Below the pieces are notes generated by a model, which ran no database searches, had not been told where the DNA came from, and saw nothing but the letters and a program-made list of their open reading frames with translations. A stretch of DNA of 64,000 nucleotides from Gammaproteobacteria bacterium (GTDB taxonomy: Bacteria; Pseudomonadota; Gammaproteobacteria; Steroidobacterales; GCA-2729495). The translations under genes were made by a program, and so were the position numbers. Of the stretch, positions 55,801 through 61,800 are shown piece after piece (the first letter of the stretch is position 1; each line of letters starts with the position of its first letter). The stretch is from assembly GCA_029245525.1 (NCBI GenBank), contig JAQWPD010000114.1, positions 1-64,000 on the forward strand, given 5' to 3'.

Positions 55801-58800
55801 ACGCAATCTGTTTGATGGTCTGTACCAAAGCGCAATGGAATCAGACCTTGCTGATGCAAAAGTCGACATGACGCTTACGGGCATCGTGCTATCTGAAGGA
55901 CTCAAAGTCCGTCTCGATTACAACACCGATCTGTTTGAAGCGTCCAGCGCACAGCGGATAATGCAAAATTTTGAGACTTTGCTTAAAGCAGTTATCAAAA
56001 CGCCGGATGTTCCAGTCACGCAGATTGATCTCACCAGTGCTGAAGAACAGCAGCAGTTGCAAGCGTTGCTCAGCGCAACAGAACATGATTACGCTCGCCC
56101 CGATTGCCTGCACCAGCTATTCGAGCGGCAGGTTAGCAACAACCCTGGGGCCACAGCTCTAACCTGCGACGGTGAGTCACTGAGCTATGCCGAACTTAAT
56201 GCATGTGCCAATCGCCTCGCGCACCACTTAATTGCTAAAGGCGTAACTGCCGACACCCTAATTGGCATCAGTATGGAGCGGTCGCTCGATTTAGTCGTAA
56301 GCATACTGGGTGTACTAAAAGCCGGCGGCGGTTATCTGCCATTGGACCCCAACTACCCCGAAGACCGTCTCGCCTTTATGGTTGAAGACAGTCAAACACC
56401 GATTATCGTGACCCACGAAGCCGCTGCTGAGCGCGTACCTGCAAGTAACGCAGAAATTATTGTGCTCGGAACGCTGGCTACAGATCTGCCTGAAAATAAC
56501 CCCGATATCGCGGTTTCAAGCAGCCAGTTGGCTTACGTGATTTACACCTCCGGCTCTAGCGGCAAGCCCAAAGGCGTGCTAATTGAGCATGCCAACGTCA
56601 CCCGCCTGATGCGAGCCACTGAAGACTGGTACGGCTTTAATGATAACGATGTCTGGACTCTATTCCACTCTTACGCTTTCGACTTTACCGTCTGGGAGCT
56701 CTGGGGCTCATTGTTGTATGGCGGTCGCCTGGTTGTCGTGCCCTACTTTGTCAGCCGATCAACCGAAGAGTTCTACAACTTACTGGCTGATGAAAAAGTT
56801 ACCGTACTGAACCAAACACCTTCGGCGTTCTCGGCACTCATGCGCGTTGATGAAACCGCCGCTAAAGATCTAAGCCTGCGCTATGTGGTGTTTGGCGGTG
56901 AAGCACTCGACCTAAAGGCATTAAAACCCTGGTTTGAGCGCCATGGCGATGTAAAACCACGGCTCGTTAACATGTACGGCATTACAGAGACAACGGTGCA
57001 CGTCACCTATCGGCCTCTGGAGCTTGCTGATTGCGACGCCCCCAGCAGCAACATCGGTGTGCCTATTCCCGATCTGCAGGTTTACGTGCTCAATGAAGCC
57101 CGCACTCCTGTACCTGTCGGCGCGCCCGGTGAGCTGTATGTCGGTGGTGCCGGACTGGCACGCGGTTACTTAAACCGCCCCGAACTCACCGAAGAACGCT
57201 TTATTCCACACCCCTTCGATTCAACTCCGGGTGCCCGTTTGTATCGCACCGGCGATCTGGCACGACGACGTCCCGATGGCGACCTCGAATATATGGGTCG
57301 TGCGGATGACCAGGTCAAACTGCGCGGCTTCAGAATCGAGCTTGGTGAGATTGAGTCGGCACTGTTATCCCACGCTGCGGTTAATGAAAGCATCGTGGTA
57401 TTGATCGGCGAAACTGCCGACGATCGTAAATTGGTTGCTTACGTTGTGCCGACACCGAATGTGATGCTTGAAGTATCTGACCTGCGTCAGCATCTGAAAG
57501 AATCCTTACCGGATTATATGGTGCCCGCAGCCATCATCGAACTCGATGCTCTGCCGCTTACCGCAAACGGCAAAGTAGATCGCAAGTCATTACCCGCCCC
57601 CGAATGGGCACGTGCAGAAGACCAGCCCTTTGCGGCACCGCGCACTCCAGTCGAAGAAGCACTGCTTGAGTTATGGCGTGAAATGCTTGACGAAGAAGAC
57701 CTTGGTATTCACGACGATTTCTTCGAGCTCGGTGGTCACTCTTTATTGGCCACCCAATTGATAGCCCGCATTGGCGAAGTGCTTGAAGCGGATGTCGATA
57801 TCCGTATTTTGTTTGAGGCAGCTACCGTTGCTGAGTTCGCAGAACTCATGGAATCTGAAGATAAAACAGAAGCTGAAGCGCCTATTTCGCCAACGGCGCG
57901 TGACGAAGACCTGCCTTTATCCTTTGCCCAGCAACGCTTGTGGTTCCTGGATCAACTTGACCCTGAAAACGCCGTTTACAACATACCCTGGGCTATAGGT
58001 CTAAGCGGTCAGCTGCGTATGGCAGCGCTGCAAAATGCTCTGGATGTTCTGGTTCAGCGGCATGAAGTACTGCGCACCAGCTTTCCTTCAGCCGACGGCA
58101 ATCCATTGCAACTGATTGCAGCGGCTGCACCGATTGTGATCGATGCAATTAATATGAATGACAGCAATGATTCGGCCTTGCAAAACAAACTGGCAGAGTT
58201 GGCGCAAGCGCCGTTTAACCTTAGCGAAGGCCCTCTGCTCAGAGCGCACCTGATCTGTATCGATGAGAATGAACACATACTGATTCTTGTGATGCATCAC
58301 ATCATCTCTGATGGTTGGTCGCTGAATATCTTATTCCGTGAACTTGTGCTGGCCTACGAAAGTGCCTGTGCCGGTCAGCAGGTCGAGCTGCCATCACTGC
58401 CTATTCAATACGCTGACTATGCAACATGGCAGCGTCAATGGCTGACAGGTGATGAACTAGACAGGCAGGTCAATTACTGGCGCGATCAACTAACCGGTGC
58501 TCCGGCAAAACTTGAGCTGCCTACCGATAAACCCCGCCCTGCAGTACAGACCTTTAATGGTGATTACGTCAGTCGAATGCTGTCATCCGAGTTGCAACTT
58601 GCACTAAAAGAAATAGCTCGTGATAACGGCTGCACCTTCTATATGGTCTTACTTGCTGCCTTCAATGTTCTACTCTATCGCTATTCCGGTCAGGATGACC
58701 TTGTAGTGGGTACGCCAATTGCAGGCAGACGGCGCAGTGAGCTCGATGGACTGGTTGGCTTCTTTATTAACACGCTGGTCCTGCGCTCCGATGCATCTGG

Positions 58801-61800
58801 ACAACCGACATTCCTCGACTTCCTCGAGCGTGTCAGAAAAACTGCTCTGGGTGCCTATGCCAGCCAGGAACTGCCGTTCGAGAAACTGGTGGATGAACTG
58901 CAACCTGTGCGCGACATGAGTCACACGCCGCTGTTCCAGGTCATGTTCATCCTGCAAAACGCACCGTGGGATGCTGAAAACTTTGAAGAGCTCAAAGCAC
59001 GTCCAGTACCGCTGCAATTTGGTACCGCCAAGTTTGATTTAACGCTGTCAATGGCCGAACGTAAAGACGGTCTTGAAGCCTACTTCGAATTCAATACTGA
59101 CCTTTATGAGAAAGCCACTGTAGAGCGCATGTTGGATCATCTGGAAGTGCTTGCCGCAGGCATCATTGAGAACCCACAACAACAGATCAATGAACTGCCA
59201 CTACTTAAGGTCAGTGAACAGCAACAGATTCTGCATAGCTGGAATAACACTGCTGTCAATTACAACGACAACAGCACAATGCCGGGTTTGATTTCAGCCC
59301 AGGCAACAGTAACGCCAGATGCACAAGCCCTGCTCTTTGAAGATCAAGTCATCAGCTATGCTGAACTTGAAATACGCAGCAACCGCCTTGCCAACTATCT
59401 GGTTGGACGTGGTGTCGGTAAAGGTGACGTTGTTGCCCTTAGCATCGACCGCTCACCGGAAGTTGTAACCGGCATTCTTGGCATCATGAAGACCGGCGCA
59501 GCCTATGTGCCCATGGATCCGACTTATCCAAAAGAGCGCCTTGCTTATATGCTGCAAGATTCGGGCGCGTCGATGGTTGTTACCCGGGAAACATTAATTG
59601 CGGATCTGCCACAGCATGAGCTAGCGACGACTTGCTTCGATCGTGATGCCTCTGCCATTGAAGCAAGCAACAACGATACTCCTGCTGCAATCATTGACAC
59701 CAATGATCTTGCTTATATCATCTACACATCTGGCTCTACCGGTCAGCCAAAAGGCGTCATGGTAGAACACCACAGTGTTTGCAATCTGGTTGATGCACAG
59801 TCACGTGCTTTTGGTCTCGGGCCAGATGACAGAATGTTGCAGTTTGCCTCTATCAGTTTTGATGCCTCGGTTTATGAAATTGTCAAAGGGCTGACCTCAG
59901 GTGCAACCCTGTGTATTGCCAGTGCCGATGAAGTACTGCCAGGCAAGCCACTTCTCGAACTTCTGCAAAGCAAAGCCATTACCGCTGTCACGCTGCCACC
60001 ATCAGCGCTGTACCAGCTTCCCACTGCAGATTTACCTGCCCTTAAAACCATAACCGTGGCTGGTGAAGCGTGTCCGCCCGAACTTGTTTCGCGTTGGCAG
60101 CCTGGCAGACGTTTCTTTAATCTGTATGGACCGACTGAATTTACTGTTTGGGCCACGTACAAAGAATGCTTCCCGGGCGAAGCCATTACTATTGGTCACC
60201 CGATTAGCAATGCTCAGGCCTATGTACTGGATGAAAATCTTCAGCTTTTGCCCGTGAAGGTTCCGGGTGAACTCTGTATTAGCGGTGCATCACTGGCTCG
60301 CGGCTACTGGAACCGCAAAGAACTCACTGCAGAGCGCTTTGTAGCGAATCCATTCAGTGAAGATCCGGATGCGCGCATGTACCGCACCGGTGACCGTGTG
60401 CAATTAAACACTAATGGTGAAATCGAATTCCTCGGCCGTATCGATCATCAGGTTAAAATCCGTGGCTTCCGTATTGAGCTTGGCGAGATCGAAAGCCGCC
60501 TTAATGAGCATCCTGCCGTCACAGAATGCTTAGTGATGGCGAATGGCGCGGCTCTGGATGACAAAAACTTAGTGGCGTATATCGTCACCGATGCAGAACC
60601 CGCCTTGAATGATTTACGCAGTCATCTGCAAGAAACTCTGCCGGACTTCATGGTACCTGCCGGTTTTGTCGTATTGAACGAATGGCCGCTTACCCCCAAC
60701 GGTAAAATTGATCGCAAAGCACTGCCGGATGCCGGCAGCGGCAAGCTCAGCGTAAACACTGAGTACGTTGCTCCCACTAATCGCAACGAAGACATACTCG
60801 CCGATATTTGGGGTGAGCTGCTAGGTGCTGAACAGGTTGGTGTCCATGATAACTTCTTTGAGCTAGGTGGCGATTCAATTCTAAGTATTCAAATTATCGC
60901 GCGTGCAACGCAACGCGGTTTAAACTTGACACCAAAACAGCTGTTCCAAAATCAGACTATTGCGGAACTGGCGCTAGCGATTAGTGCAGATGCTCCTGTC
61001 ATCGATGCTGAACAAGGACGGATACTTGGCGATGTTCCGCTCACACCCATCCAACAATGGTTCCTCGAGCAGGATCTTGAAGAAGCGCAGCACTTTAACC
61101 AATCAATGCTCGTGGACGCTGACTGGAAGCTTGACCCGGTGATTCTGGAACAGGCTCTGCATCTGGTAACCGACCAACATGATGCATTGCGCTTGCGCTT
61201 CAGTAATAAAGCCGGCACCTGGCAACAAGAGCTGGCGCCGTTCGAAGATACCGAACTGCTGCAACAATTGCATGATGCAAGTGATGAGCAGCTTGACGCG
61301 CTGCAAGCAAGTATGGGCTTAAATAAAGGACCATTGCTGCGCGCGGCGCAACTCAGCGAGACCAAACTGCTGCTGGTCGTGCATCACATGGCCATTGACT
61401 GGGTGTCTTGGACAACACTGCTGACCGACCTTGAATTTGCCTATGAGCGCCTACAAAATGCACGCCCGGTCACGTTCCCGAACAAGACCACATCATTCAA
61501 AGCATGGGGCGAACGTCTGTCTGAATGGGCCGGCTCTCAAGCATTGCAGAGTGAACTGAGCTACTGGAAAAACCTTGCGTGGGATCATGTAGCCGAGTTA
61601 CCGGTTGATCATGCGGATGGCGACAACACCGAAGCTTATAACCAACTGCACACACTGCAACTGAATGCGGCGGACACCAGTGGCATTCTCAAAGGCTTGG
61701 CAAATCGCTATCGCGCCGCACCACGTGATGTATTACTGACTGCGGTTGCAACAGCTCTGGCACAACACACCAACAGCCAATCCGTGCTCATTGATCTCGA